Shown in pieces: positions 28,177-37,172 of a stretch of DNA of 63,136 nucleotides. The stretch comes from Ignavibacteriota bacterium (GTDB lineage Bacteria > Bacteroidota > Ignavibacteria > Kapaibacteriales > UBA2268): the NCBI GenBank assembly GCA_024636855.1, contig JAGXGG010000073.1, positions 1 to 63,136 of the forward strand, in the 5' to 3' direction. The position numbers and the translations under genes are program-made. Positions within the stretch are counted from its first letter, which is position 1; the number at the start of each line of letters is the position of its first letter. Under the pieces are notes generated by a model. That model saw only the letters and a program-made list of their open reading frames with translations. It searched no databases and was not told where the DNA came from.

Positions 28177-28536
28177 AGGAAATTACTTTTGTTTAGTCAG
28201 ATATGACAAAATAGTAAAAATTATGGAAATGAAGTTGAGATGTTTAAGTTTATGGTGGTTAAATAGTGCATTTAAACTCCGTCAGGAGTTAAATATTAGT
28301 AGCCCATAGCTACCCCATAGGGGTAGTAGTATTAGCAGTATTTCATAGTTAGTGGTAAATATAAGGAATTGGTAAATATCTTACAAGTGTATTATTTGAT
28401 AAAGACCTACTACTTCTCCCTCAAACTTATGACCCTTTTTCGCAACTATCTTTCAGATTTTATTATATTGCGATAGAATAATCTGTGGAAATCAGGATTA
28501 TTTGTAAATGATTATTATGAAATCGAATAGAATATT
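28177..28536. repeat. 360-bp intergenic region with hairpin repeats, no gene
   Basis: Contains the hairpin AACTCC-GTCA-GGAGTT (28275-28290) followed by the hairpin CTACCCC-ATA-GGGGTAG (28310-28326), the same kind of 'AACTCC...GGAGTT then short G/C hairpin' string as in the cassette at 27.5 kb. The remaining ~200 bp before accC is A+T-rich; no clear promoter was identified. A 71-codon frame crossing this stretch is repeat-derived and not called. Confidence 0.65.
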
Positions 28537-30036
28537 ATGTTTAAAAAAATATTAGTTGCGAATAGAGGCGAGATAGCCATCAGAGTGATGAACGCCGCTC
28601 GTGAGTTAGGCATAGAGACTTATGCAGTTTACCACGAAGTAGATAAACACTCACTCCATACTATTTCTGCGGATTATGCCCTAGAGATAGTTGGAGATAC
28701 TCCGAAGCAGGCATATTTGGATGCTGCTCAGATTATTAGTCTGGCTATAGAGAATGATTGCGAGGCGATTCACCCCGGTTACGGCTTTTTATCTGAGAAT
28801 GCTAGCTTTAGTAAGGCGTGTAAAGATGCTGAGATAAAGTTCATCGGCCCTAATGAGTATGCTATAGAAGTGATGGGTAATAAGACTGCTGCTCGTGAGC
28901 TAATGCAGAAAGCTGGTGTACCAATAGTACCCGGGACTAAAGAGCGAATCACCGACCTAGATCTGGCAAAAGAAATTGCTACCGAGATTGGCTACCCTAT
29001 ATTACTAAAAGCTGCTGCTGGTGGTGGTGGTAAAGGTATGCGTAAAGTTGAAAAAGAATCTGATTTTGTAGATAGCTATGACGCAGCACAAAGGGAAGCA
29101 CGTAATGCATTCGGTGATGATACTATATATATGGAAAAATATATTGTCAACCCTAAGCATATCGAAATACAGATATTAGCTGATGAACACGGTAATTGTG
29201 TACATTTGGCAGAGAGAGATTGCTCTATTCAAAGACGACACCGAAAAGTAATCGAGGAAGCTCCATCTACAGTCTTGGATGAAGCACTGAGAGCAGCTAT
29301 GGGCAAAGTCGCAGTTGATGCTGCTCAAGCTTGTCATTACGTAAATGCAGGAACAATTGAGTTTTTGTTAGATAAAGATAAGAACTTCTACTTTTTAGAG
29401 ATGAATACGAGATTGCAAGTTGAGCACCCTGTTTCTGAACTTATTACTGGTGTAGATTTGGCAAAAGAGCAGATAAAAGTAGCGGCTGGCTATCCCCTAC
29501 CATTCGAGCAAGAAGATATTGTAGTGTCTGGTCACGCTATCGAAGCACGTATATATGCTGAAGATGCTACTAATAATTTTATGCCTGATATTGGTACTAT
29601 TTCTTACCTAAGAAACCCCGATGGAATTGGTGTGAGAGTAGATGGCGGTATAGAGCGAGGAGATGAAGTGAGTATAAACTTCGACCCTATGTTAGCTAAG
29701 CTAATTGTATTCGGTCAAGATAGAGCCGAAGCTATCGAGAAAATGGACGCTGCACTTTCTTCATACAAAGTAGTTGGCTCTATTACAGTTATTCCGTTCC
29801 TAAAAGCGGTTATGCAATCAGATAAATTTCGTAATCACTATTTCGATACTGGGTTTATAGAATCAGAATTCGATTTCAAAGTATTAGACGAGATGAAAAG
29901 TAAAGGTGAAGTGTATGCCGCAGCAATAGCCGCGTTTGCTTATAATCTAAATAAAAATACAAAGAAAGTAACACCTGTTAATCCTAAGCCAAGCGATTGG
30001 AAATCTAAGAGACTAAATAATATGAGGGAGTTCTAA
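28537..30036 (+). CDS. accC: Biotin carboxylase subunit of acetyl-/propionyl-CoA carboxylase
   Basis: 499 residues. The N-terminal MFKKILVANRGEIAIRV, HPGYGFLSEN, the ATP-grasp glycine loop AAAGGGGKGMRKV, ERDCSIQRRHRKVIEEAPS and EMNTRLQVEHPVSE are diagnostic. It carboxylates biotin using ATP and bicarbonate. The adjacent biotin carrier gene (1 bp gap) and the mutase genes 2.6 kb upstream favour propionyl-CoA carboxylase over acetyl-CoA carboxylase, an inference. The carboxyltransferase subunit is not in the window. Confidence 0.93.
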   Translation: MFKKILVANRGEIAIRVMNAARELGIETYAVYHEVDKHSLHTISADYALEIVGDTPKQAYLDAAQIISLAIENDCEAIHPGYGFLSENASFSKACKDAEIKFIGPNEYAIEVMGNKTAARELMQKAGVPIVPGTKERITDLDLAKEIATEIGYPILLKAAAGGGGKGMRKVEKESDFVDSYDAAQREARNAFGDDTIYMEKYIVNPKHIEIQILADEHGNCVHLAERDCSIQRRHRKVIEEAPSTVLDEALRAAMGKVAVDAAQACHYVNAGTIEFLLDKDKNFYFLEMNTRLQVEHPVSELITGVDLAKEQIKVAAGYPLPFEQEDIVVSGHAIEARIYAEDATNNFMPDIGTISYLRNPDGIGVRVDGGIERGDEVSINFDPMLAKLIVFGQDRAEAIEKMDAALSSYKVVGSITVIPFLKAVMQSDKFRNHYFDTGFIESEFDFKVLDEMKSKGEVYAAAIAAFAYNLNKNTKKVTPVNPKPSDWKSKRLNNMREF

Positions 30037-30037
30037 A

Positions 30038-30562
30038 ATGAAAGACATGCAAGAAGAAATAAAATTAGTTTCTGGTGATAAAACATACTCGGCAGCATTC
30101 GATCACACTGATACCTCGAAAGTATTCTTAGATGAGAAGCTTTATGAGTTCAAAGTTTTGAAAGAATATAATGATAATGTAAAAGTAATCTCAGTAAATA
30201 ACAAAGTATTTACTGTTAAGATAAACCTAGAAGACCAAGATAGTATAGAAATACTAACTACTGGCTTCGGTTATAAATACGATATCAAGACGGCTACTTC
30301 TTCCCTTTTGGAAAAATTTGTTCGTCAAAGTGGCAAGGGTAAGGGCAAGGTAAATGGTATAGTTGCTCCAATGCCTGGTATGGTAGTGAAGGTTAACTGT
30401 GCAGTCGGTGATCAGATATTAGAGAATGATAAACTAGTAATAGTAGAAGCGATGAAGATGGAAAATGCCTTGGCTTCTCCCCTATCCGGAACTGTCAAGA
30501 AAATTAATGCTATAGAAGGTAAAGCAGTTGATAAAGGAACAGTACTAATAGAGATAGAATAA
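30038..30562 (+). CDS. Biotin carboxyl carrier protein (acyl-CoA carboxylase biotin subunit)
   Basis: 174 residues. A ~95-residue N-terminal beta domain leads to a biotinyl/lipoyl domain starting KVNGIVAPMPGMVVKV; the biotinylation motif is EAMKMEN with Lys140, and the half-repeat SPLSGTVKKI follows. It carries carboxybiotin between the carboxylase and the missing carboxyltransferase. One base from accC and one base from the next gene, so a three-gene operon is likely. Confidence 0.93.
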   Translation: MKDMQEEIKLVSGDKTYSAAFDHTDTSKVFLDEKLYEFKVLKEYNDNVKVISVNNKVFTVKINLEDQDSIEILTTGFGYKYDIKTATSSLLEKFVRQSGKGKGKVNGIVAPMPGMVVKVNCAVGDQILENDKLVIVEAMKMENALASPLSGTVKKINAIEGKAVDKGTVLIEIE

Positions 30563-30563
30563 T

Positions 30564-31187
30564 ATGAGATTAATCTTATTTATTATAATTATTTTATCAC
30601 CACTATTACACTCAAAAGATAATAATAGTCTAAGTGAAGTTGAATTAGTGTTATTTGATTTATCACAAGTTGATAGTACAATAGTGATTAAATGGGAAAC
30701 TGCTAATGAATATAATAATAAATATTTTCTACTTGAAAGGTCTTTAAATTATCCGAAACTAGAATTTGTAATTATAGACACATTAGACGGAGCAATAAAT
30801 TCTAAAGAGAATCAAAAATATAGCACAATAGATAGTTCAATAGATTTTGGAAATACTTATTTTTATCGATTATCAACCGAAGCTTTTGATGGGACTAAAC
30901 AGATTTTTAACAATATAATAGTTTATACTCCTAATGTCGAGACATCAGTAATAAAGTCAGACAACGATTATATTATAAATTATGAGTTGTTTGAAGATAG
31001 AATTATTATTAAATCCCCTATCCAAAAACAAAACCAAATAACCATTTTTAGCCTAGATGGCAGGTCTATAAACCCTAAATTCGAAATTCTCACTGATAGT
31101 TATTTTTCCATAGATATTAGTGATTTACCACAAGGGAAATACATATTGCTTTATAACCAAAGCCTCATCTGTAAATTTATTAAATAA
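30564..31187 (+). CDS. Small secreted protein with T9SS-type C-terminal domain
   Basis: 207 residues. A signal peptide (MRLILFIIIILSPLLHS) is followed by a fibronectin-like segment with IKWETANEYNNKYFLLERS, the phrase that typically precedes sorting domains in T9SS proteins. The C-terminus (ITIFSLDGRSI... ISDLPQGKYILLYNQSLICKFIK) fits a Type A sorting domain. With no evident catalytic domain it may be a minimal cargo. It begins 1 bp after the carrier protein gene although functionally unrelated to it. Confidence 0.7.
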   Translation: MRLILFIIIILSPLLHSKDNNSLSEVELVLFDLSQVDSTIVIKWETANEYNNKYFLLERSLNYPKLEFVIIDTLDGAINSKENQKYSTIDSSIDFGNTYFYRLSTEAFDGTKQIFNNIIVYTPNVETSVIKSDNDYIINYELFEDRIIIKSPIQKQNQITIFSLDGRSINPKFEILTDSYFSIDISDLPQGKYILLYNQSLICKFIK

Positions 31188-31263
31188 AATTATCTATCTG
31201 TAAAAACTAAAATTTTTATTATCTTGTCTCTATTGAAAAAGAAAAAATTACAATAGGATTGAT

Positions 31264-34155
31264 ATGAAAACATTAGTTACTTCTTTAATTATAATAATGA
31301 GTCTTCAGTTAAGTGCTACTGACAAGGATTTTTTCCTCCGCCAGAAAGAATCTGCACATCCTACTCCTTCGCCTTCTGCTATAAAGGAGTTCAATAAATA
31401 TCAATACAAAATACCTTATAAAATACAAGGCGAATCAAAGTTCTTCAATATGGCTCCATCAGTTGATGAGGGCAATTCGCAAGGTCAACCTACACAAAAC
31501 GAATCTAGTATAGCGGTTAACCCGAACAATCCTAATATAGTAATATCTTCAGCTGTTGATTATAGAGATAACTCGTCTACTTGGGTTTATATCTCTACAG
31601 ATGGTGGTAGAACTTGGGAAAACAAAAACTTAGGCAAAGCAAATGGATGGCGTTCATCTAATGACCCATCAGTTATGTTCGACAATGATGGTACTGGTTA
31701 TCTGGTTCACGGGGCTTTCCCTGCAAATGGTAGCGGCGAGAATGGAGTTTATTTGAATAAATCTACTGATGGTGGTATAACTTGGGGTGATCACATACCA
31801 GTAATTGAGCATAAATTACCAGATGACCCACTAACATATTTCGAAGATAAATATTACATAGAAGTAGATAACTCAGATGATTCTCCTTACAGAGGACATT
31901 TATATATCCCATGGAAGAGAGTTACTGAAGCTGATAGCGCTACACAAATAGTACTAGCTAAATCAACTGATAAAGGTGAAACTTGGTTAGAGCCAGTTAA
32001 TATTAGCGATAGATTAAGTGGTAGTTCTGAGGATACGACTTTCGGTCAGAGTTTCCCGTTAGTATCTACTGGACCTGAAGGGAATGTATATGCTGTATGG
32101 AATCATGGTATAAAGCACGCTGTTGGATTTAACAAATCTACTGATGGTGGTGTTACTTGGGGAACACCAGGTATAATCTACCAATACAATATATTTGGTA
32201 CTACTAAATTATTGTCCCAAGGTTGGAGACATACACTTAAGGGCAAAGTAAGAGCTGAAGCCTACCCTGTTATAAAAACTGATTACAGTAATGGCCCGAA
32301 TAAAGGTAATGTATATGTAGTTTGGGCGGCAGATAGTATCCCGAATATTTATTTCTCCAAATCTACAGATGAAGGTGAAACTTGGTCATCACCCAAAATA
32401 GTTCATGCTGAAACAAAAGGCGATCAATTCTGGACATGGTTGGGAGTTGACCCAACTAATGGAGATTTGGCTGTTATGTATCTTGATAGTAGAAATGACC
32501 CTGATAATATAATGGTAGAGTGCTATGTTAGTTACTCGTCTGACGGTGGTGAAACTTGGAAAGATAGACAAATTTCAGACGTACCTTCTGACATACGTAA
32601 CAACCCATTTTCAGGAAATGTATTCGCTGGAGATTATAGTGGACTCGATTTTTATGATGGTGTTATCTTCCCTAGTTGGGTAGATATGCGAAATACAGTT
32701 GGCCCAGATGGAAATATTAACGATAATGATGTTTACTCAGCTATCATCATAGTAGATCAACCATCACCAGTTGATGATTTTAAAGTTTCTGTAGTACCGA
32801 GTGACCCTACTCAACTCAATCTGAATTGGACTACAGTTTGGGAGAGTTCTTTCGGCAAACAACTAAATAAAGAAGATTTTGAATTACAAGTTTTCAGAAA
32901 CAATGAACTTTTACAAACTTTGAGTCCAGACTCTGATGGCTTAACAGATATGGGACTAACACCATATCAGAGATACGACTATAAGATAAGAGCGAAAAGT
33001 GATAATGATTCTAGTATATACAGAAATGCTTTCAGCTATGCTGGTGGGACAGAGAAACCAGATTCAGTTTTCATAACAAATATAGAAACTTATTCTGATG
33101 ATTTTGATCATGTATCAACTAGATTGTTCGTTATGATACCTAATAAAAGAGCTGATAAAGTAACACCACTTACTAAAGTCAAAAGATTAGAGGTTTTTGG
33201 TGACGGTAAATTTTTAAGAATTTTCCCTTTAGTTAACGAAGAGATAGGAACTACTGTAGCAGTAAACATAACTGAAGAATTGGGCAACTTTTCTAATCTA
33301 CGTTGCGTCCTTGTAGCAGGATATGAGAATCAAAATTTGGGCGAGCAGTTTAGTGATACTTCTAATAGTGTATTGGGTTATGAGGGTGAACTAATTAGTT
33401 TTGGTAAGGAGAGAATAATAAATTTCGAAGATAAAAATGAGACCTATTATACTCAAGAATGGGAAATAACAGAGGAGATAGCAGCTTCTCCGACCAATAG
33501 TATATCAACTTCTCCGAATGGAAATTATGATTCAAGAAGTGAATATACACTATATCTTCAACCAACATTGTTGGGTATCACAACAGGTATAAGTGATGTG
33601 GCGACGCACAAAATTACGTTCGACCAAATATGTGAGGTACATTCACTAGATAGTGCCGTTATTGAATCTAGTGTTGTTCTTAAAAATTGGTTTGTTGTAA
33701 AGAAATATAGTCTTGATGATTACGAGCAATGGAATGATGATAATCTGACAACAGAAGATTGGGTTAATTCAGAAGTAATACCTATAATTCAAGGTATGAC
33801 TGATATAGTTTATACTCGATTTAGATTAAAAACTAACGCAGTAGTAAATAAAAAGGGTTGGTATATAGATAACCTAACTTTTACTCCTTTCACTATCAAA
33901 TCTAGCGTAGAAGAAGAAATAGTATCTGAGTTAGGTGTATATCCTAATCCAACTTCTAATTACTTAAACATAGTTAATAAAGACAACTTGCCACTTGATA
34001 TTGAGCTAGTAGATATGAATGGTAATCCAATAATAATTCAAAAAGATTATTATGGAAAGTCATTAAATCTTACTAATTTGTCATCTGGTGTTTATATACT
34101 GAAGTTAAACTATAAAAATCATTCAAAAATCGAGAAAGTAACTATTATCAAATGA
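31264..34155 (+). CDS. Secreted sialidase-like (BNR/Asp-box) protein with T9SS sorting domain
   Basis: 963 residues, signal peptide at the N-terminus. About six Asp-box (S-x-D-x-G-x-T-W) repeats are visible: STDGGRTW, STDGGITW, STDKGETW, STDGGVTW, STDEGETW and SSDGGETW, predicting a six-bladed propeller. A fibronectin-like region and a beta domain follow, then the sorting domain (LGVYPNPTSNYLNIV... LSSGVYILKLNY). The active-site Arg triad of true sialidases could not be placed, so glycosidase activity is uncertain. Its stop overlaps the next start by 4 bp. Confidence 0.85.
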   Translation: MKTLVTSLIIIMSLQLSATDKDFFLRQKESAHPTPSPSAIKEFNKYQYKIPYKIQGESKFFNMAPSVDEGNSQGQPTQNESSIAVNPNNPNIVISSAVDYRDNSSTWVYISTDGGRTWENKNLGKANGWRSSNDPSVMFDNDGTGYLVHGAFPANGSGENGVYLNKSTDGGITWGDHIPVIEHKLPDDPLTYFEDKYYIEVDNSDDSPYRGHLYIPWKRVTEADSATQIVLAKSTDKGETWLEPVNISDRLSGSSEDTTFGQSFPLVSTGPEGNVYAVWNHGIKHAVGFNKSTDGGVTWGTPGIIYQYNIFGTTKLLSQGWRHTLKGKVRAEAYPVIKTDYSNGPNKGNVYVVWAADSIPNIYFSKSTDEGETWSSPKIVHAETKGDQFWTWLGVDPTNGDLAVMYLDSRNDPDNIMVECYVSYSSDGGETWKDRQISDVPSDIRNNPFSGNVFAGDYSGLDFYDGVIFPSWVDMRNTVGPDGNINDNDVYSAIIIVDQPSPVDDFKVSVVPSDPTQLNLNWTTVWESSFGKQLNKEDFELQVFRNNELLQTLSPDSDGLTDMGLTPYQRYDYKIRAKSDNDSSIYRNAFSYAGGTEKPDSVFITNIETYSDDFDHVSTRLFVMIPNKRADKVTPLTKVKRLEVFGDGKFLRIFPLVNEEIGTTVAVNITEELGNFSNLRCVLVAGYENQNLGEQFSDTSNSVLGYEGELISFGKERIINFEDKNETYYTQEWEITEEIAASPTNSISTSPNGNYDSRSEYTLYLQPTLLGITTGISDVATHKITFDQICEVHSLDSAVIESSVVLKNWFVVKKYSLDDYEQWNDDNLTTEDWVNSEVIPIIQGMTDIVYTRFRLKTNAVVNKKGWYIDNLTFTPFTIKSSVEEEIVSELGVYPNPTSNYLNIVNKDNLPLDIELVDMNGNPIIIQKDYYGKSLNLTNLSSGVYILKLNYKNHSKIEKVTIIK

Positions 34156-34678
34156 TAAGCAGTAATATAAATATTACGAAACCAACTTACATGGAAAAGG
34201 AATTTTCTCTTTTCAAAAAGGAGAAAGAACAGTCCTCTGGAAACAAAGAACTATCTGAAAGTGAGAAAAAGAGAGTTCAAGAGTTAAAGAAGATAGACCG
34301 TGAAGTTAGAACTCATGAGCAAGCCCATTTGGCGGCATCTGGTGGATTGGCTCGTGGAGGTGCATCATTTACATACACCAAAGGCTCTGACGGCAGAAAA
34401 ACGCTACAGGAGGCGAGGTTAGCATTGAGATTTCACCTGTCGAAGGTAAGCCTGAAGAAACAATACGCAGAATGCAGCAGGTAAAAAGAGCTGCCACAGC
34501 TCCTGCTAACCCTTCAAGTCAAGATAGGTCAGTAGCTGCAAAAGCATCAAGAGAAGAAGCTAAAGCTAGAGCCGAACTATTGAAACCGCAAGTTGACGAG
34601 AAAGTTGAAGATAAAAGCAGAATACTAAGTGTGTACAAAAATGAGTTCCAAGAAAGTACTTTCTCAGTAACTGCGTAA
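34152..34678 (+). pseudogene. SprA-related/CJM1_0395-type putative metalloprotease, frameshifted
   Basis: Two overlapping frames together give one protein. Frame 1 (34152-34484) carries the zinc motif HEQAH in REVRTHEQAHLAASGGLARGG and SFTYTKGSDGRK. From about 34404 the family sequence continues in another frame as TGGEVSIEISPVEGKPEETI then RRMQQVKRAATAPANPSSQDRSVAA, ending at 34678. Loss of one base in or beside the A5 run at 34397-34401 explains the break (AAATAC reduced to AAAAC restores a K-Y-A-T-G-G reading). Either a real disruption or a sequencing error; without the shift the family normally ends as frame 2 does. Confidence 0.85.
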
Positions 34679-34680
34679 TT

Positions 34681-35349
34681 ATGAAAGCAAACTATTTCGC
34701 TCCCCTAATAGAATTATTTGAAGCAAATAGAAACGAAGATTTAATCCCACAAATGACAGCATATATGAAAAATCAATTTTCATACTATGGACTCAAAGCA
34801 CCTCAAAGAAAAGAACTACAAAAGCAATTCATATCTGAAAATGGAAAACTAGACCCATCGAATGCATCTAAAGAGATCAGGGAAGTCTGGAATACCTGCA
34901 ACAGAGAAGTAAACTATACTGTCATTGATATTCTCCGGCACAAACGTTATTGGGTAGATTTAAACTCAATCGATTTAGTTGAGTGGTTAATAGTCAATCA
35001 AAGTTGGTGGGATACAGTAGATGCATTGGCAGTTAATAGTGTAGGTCAATACATGAAACTACATCCAGAACAAATAGATTATTACAATGCAAAATGGATT
35101 AGCTCAGAGAATATGTGGCTAAACAGGACAGCAATACTATTTCAATTAAAATATAAAAAAGAGACGAATTTTGAGCTGTTGAAAAGTAATATTCGCCTTC
35201 ATTCACACCAAAAAGAATTCTTCATTAAAAAAGCTATTGGTTGGTCATTAAGAGAGTATTCAAAGATTAATCCTTCCTCAGTAATTAAATTTCTAAATGA
35301 AAACGAACTCCAAAATCTTAGTATCCGTGAAGCCTCAAAGTATTTATAA
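34681..35349 (+). CDS. DNA alkylation repair protein, AlkD-like glycosylase
   Basis: 222 residues, the normal family size. All-helical HEAT-repeat protein with YGLKAPQRKELQKQF near residue 36 and the active-site segment NQSWWDTVDALAV, which matches the Trp/Asp pair of AlkD; AIGWSLREYSK is also conserved. AlkD-type enzymes excise bulky or positively charged alkylated bases without flipping. It begins 2 bp after the frameshifted metalloprotease gene, so it is probably in the same transcript as the BNR protein. Confidence 0.9.
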   Translation: MKANYFAPLIELFEANRNEDLIPQMTAYMKNQFSYYGLKAPQRKELQKQFISENGKLDPSNASKEIREVWNTCNREVNYTVIDILRHKRYWVDLNSIDLVEWLIVNQSWWDTVDALAVNSVGQYMKLHPEQIDYYNAKWISSENMWLNRTAILFQLKYKKETNFELLKSNIRLHSHQKEFFIKKAIGWSLREYSKINPSSVIKFLNENELQNLSIREASKYL

Positions 35350-35361
35350 TTAAAAATATGT

Positions 35362-35369
35362 TATTTTTG
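35362..35369 (+). promoter_or_regulatory. Putative -7 promoter element (TATTTTTG) of the porin gene
   Basis: TAnnTTTG match 38 bp before the porin start codon. Confidence 0.4.
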
Positions 35370-35407
35370 TATGTGAAGTAATTTATAAATATAACATAGT
35401 GTGAAAA

Positions 35408-36577
35408 ATGCTCCGAATTGCAATTTTACTATGTTTATTCTTAGTTGGTACTAGTACATACGCTCAAAGCGTATCGTATCCTAGTTTCGGCAAGGGAATA
35501 AACATTATGGCTGATGACTCATCAGCATCGATGAAAATACATGTACGAATCCAAAATCTGTTTGAAGCAGGATACGATGATTTCTTACAAAAGACAAATA
35601 CTAAATTTTTGGTAAGAAGACAGCGGCTGAAATTCGATGGTCACATGATTGACAAAGATTTAAGATATAAACTAGAACTAGGCTTTTCTAATAGAGACCA
35701 GGGTAATTCTAGAACTCGTCAATTTGGAAGTGATGGCTCTAATATCATTTTAGATGCCGTTGTAAAGTATTATCTATTCGAAGATTTTGATATTTGGTTT
35801 GGACAAACCAAATTACCTGGAAATAGAGAAAGGGTAATATCTTCTGCAGATATGCAATTTGTAGATCGTTCTCTTTTAAATGAGAATCTCAATATAGACC
35901 GAGATGCAGGTATTCAGATTAGATATAAATTTGGTACTGATTTCATTGTGAAGCCTACTTTTGCATTTACAACAGGTGAAGGAAGAAATATTACCGCTGA
36001 TAATGCTGGTGGATTTGCTTATACTTTCCACGCAGATTTTTTACCATTTGGTGAATTTGATGATTATGAGTCCTCAGACCATAATTTCAATGAGAATCAT
36101 AAATTAGTTATTGCAGCTGCATTTAGTTTCAATGATGCTACAAATAGGCAAGGTGGTCAAATAGGTAACTTTGTATTTGATACAAATGGTGCAGGGGTAC
36201 ATACTGATATGTTCACTTATTTTGCTGATTTACATTATAAATATAATGGTATAAGCATAATGGCAGAAGTAGCTAGAAAGAATATTGATAAAGAATTTAC
36301 TAATGCAACTAGAAAGTTTATAACAGGAGATGCACTCAATTTTCAGATTGGTTACTTATTTAGAAATTATTGGGAACTCGCTGCTAGATTTAGTCACGTA
36401 GAGCCAGATAATTCATTTTCGGATATCGATGAGCTTTCGGAATATACTTTTGGTATTTCTAAGTACTTATCTAAACATAAGCTTAAGATTCAATCTGATT
36501 TCTCTTATTTCGAAAATTTTGGATTAGTAGGCGAGGAAGATTTTAGATATAGGTTCCAAGTTGAACTGCAATTATAG
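35408..36577 (+). CDS. Outer-membrane porin, OprO/OprP-like
   Basis: 389 residues with a signal peptide (to about residue 20, SVSYP start of mature). Opening sequence FGKGINIMADDSSASMKIHVRIQ, LVRRQRLKFDGHMIDKDLRYKLELGFSNRD, and FDIWFGQTKLPGNRERVISSADMQFVDRS match the phosphate-selective porin O/P family. Alternating aromatic strands continue to the C-terminus (FRYRFQVELQL). Despite the family name the substrate cannot be inferred. It is a single gene with a promoter-like box. Confidence 0.85.
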   Translation: MLRIAILLCLFLVGTSTYAQSVSYPSFGKGINIMADDSSASMKIHVRIQNLFEAGYDDFLQKTNTKFLVRRQRLKFDGHMIDKDLRYKLELGFSNRDQGNSRTRQFGSDGSNIILDAVVKYYLFEDFDIWFGQTKLPGNRERVISSADMQFVDRSLLNENLNIDRDAGIQIRYKFGTDFIVKPTFAFTTGEGRNITADNAGGFAYTFHADFLPFGEFDDYESSDHNFNENHKLVIAAAFSFNDATNRQGGQIGNFVFDTNGAGVHTDMFTYFADLHYKYNGISIMAEVARKNIDKEFTNATRKFITGDALNFQIGYLFRNYWELAARFSHVEPDNSFSDIDELSEYTFGISKYLSKHKLKIQSDFSYFENFGLVGEEDFRYRFQVELQL

Positions 36578-36732
36578 AAGAAAAATTGTTATTTTGTCAA
36601 TTAATTGACCAAGCTAGAGTTTAATCCAATATTGAGTGTTACTTTTATCCTACAACGGTGTTATTACACTAGTAACGATTGGTTATTATCTATTAATAAA
36701 ATCTAAAATGACATAAGTCACGTAATGTATAT

Positions 36733-37158
36733 ATGAAACAAATAAAAATAACCTTATTCTTAGTATTGATTATGACTTTATTGTTTGCTTCGTGTTCCGA
36801 GAGCATTGTCTCGGAATGCGAACCAGACTTAAAAGTTGATAATCAAATGAAAGCGTCATTTAAAGAAATACAAGAGCAGGTCCTAACTCCTAGTTGTGCT
36901 ACTAGTGCGTGTCATGGTGGCTCTTTATTTAATTACCCAAAATTAGAAAAAGATAAGTCTTATGATAATATAGTAGGGAAAAATAACTTAGCTGGTAATA
37001 TGCCACTAATTGATCCTGGAAATAGTGCTAATAGTTTTTTATACAAGAAATTATTAGGTGAAGCTGGATGGTTAATGCCTTTAGGTGGCCAAAAGTTGAA
37101 TCAAAATGTTTTAGATTCTATAGCAGCTTGGATAGATAATGGTGCAGAAAACAATTAA
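36733..37158 (+). CDS. Cytochrome c-like lipoprotein with an unusual CX4CH motif
   Basis: 141 residues. Lipobox LFASC (Cys21). The haem-type segment is CATSACHGG with Cys55, Cys60 and His61, so four residues lie between the cysteines instead of two. Met90 and Met115 are possible axial ligands. The rest (NSANSFLYKKLLGEAGWLMPLGGQKL... IAAWIDNGA) matches planctomycete-type cytochrome c domains of Bacteroidota. First gene of an operon with YceI and DUF5777, a set often found together. Haem attachment at this motif is unproven. Confidence 0.78.
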   Translation: MKQIKITLFLVLIMTLLFASCSESIVSECEPDLKVDNQMKASFKEIQEQVLTPSCATSACHGGSLFNYPKLEKDKSYDNIVGKNNLAGNMPLIDPGNSANSFLYKKLLGEAGWLMPLGGQKLNQNVLDSIAAWIDNGAENN

Positions 37159-37172
37159 ATAGTGAGAAAATT

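Noticed and set aside
13241-28330. CRISPR array
   Set aside because: The repeats are few, irregularly spaced and of different types, with no regular spacers and no cas genes.
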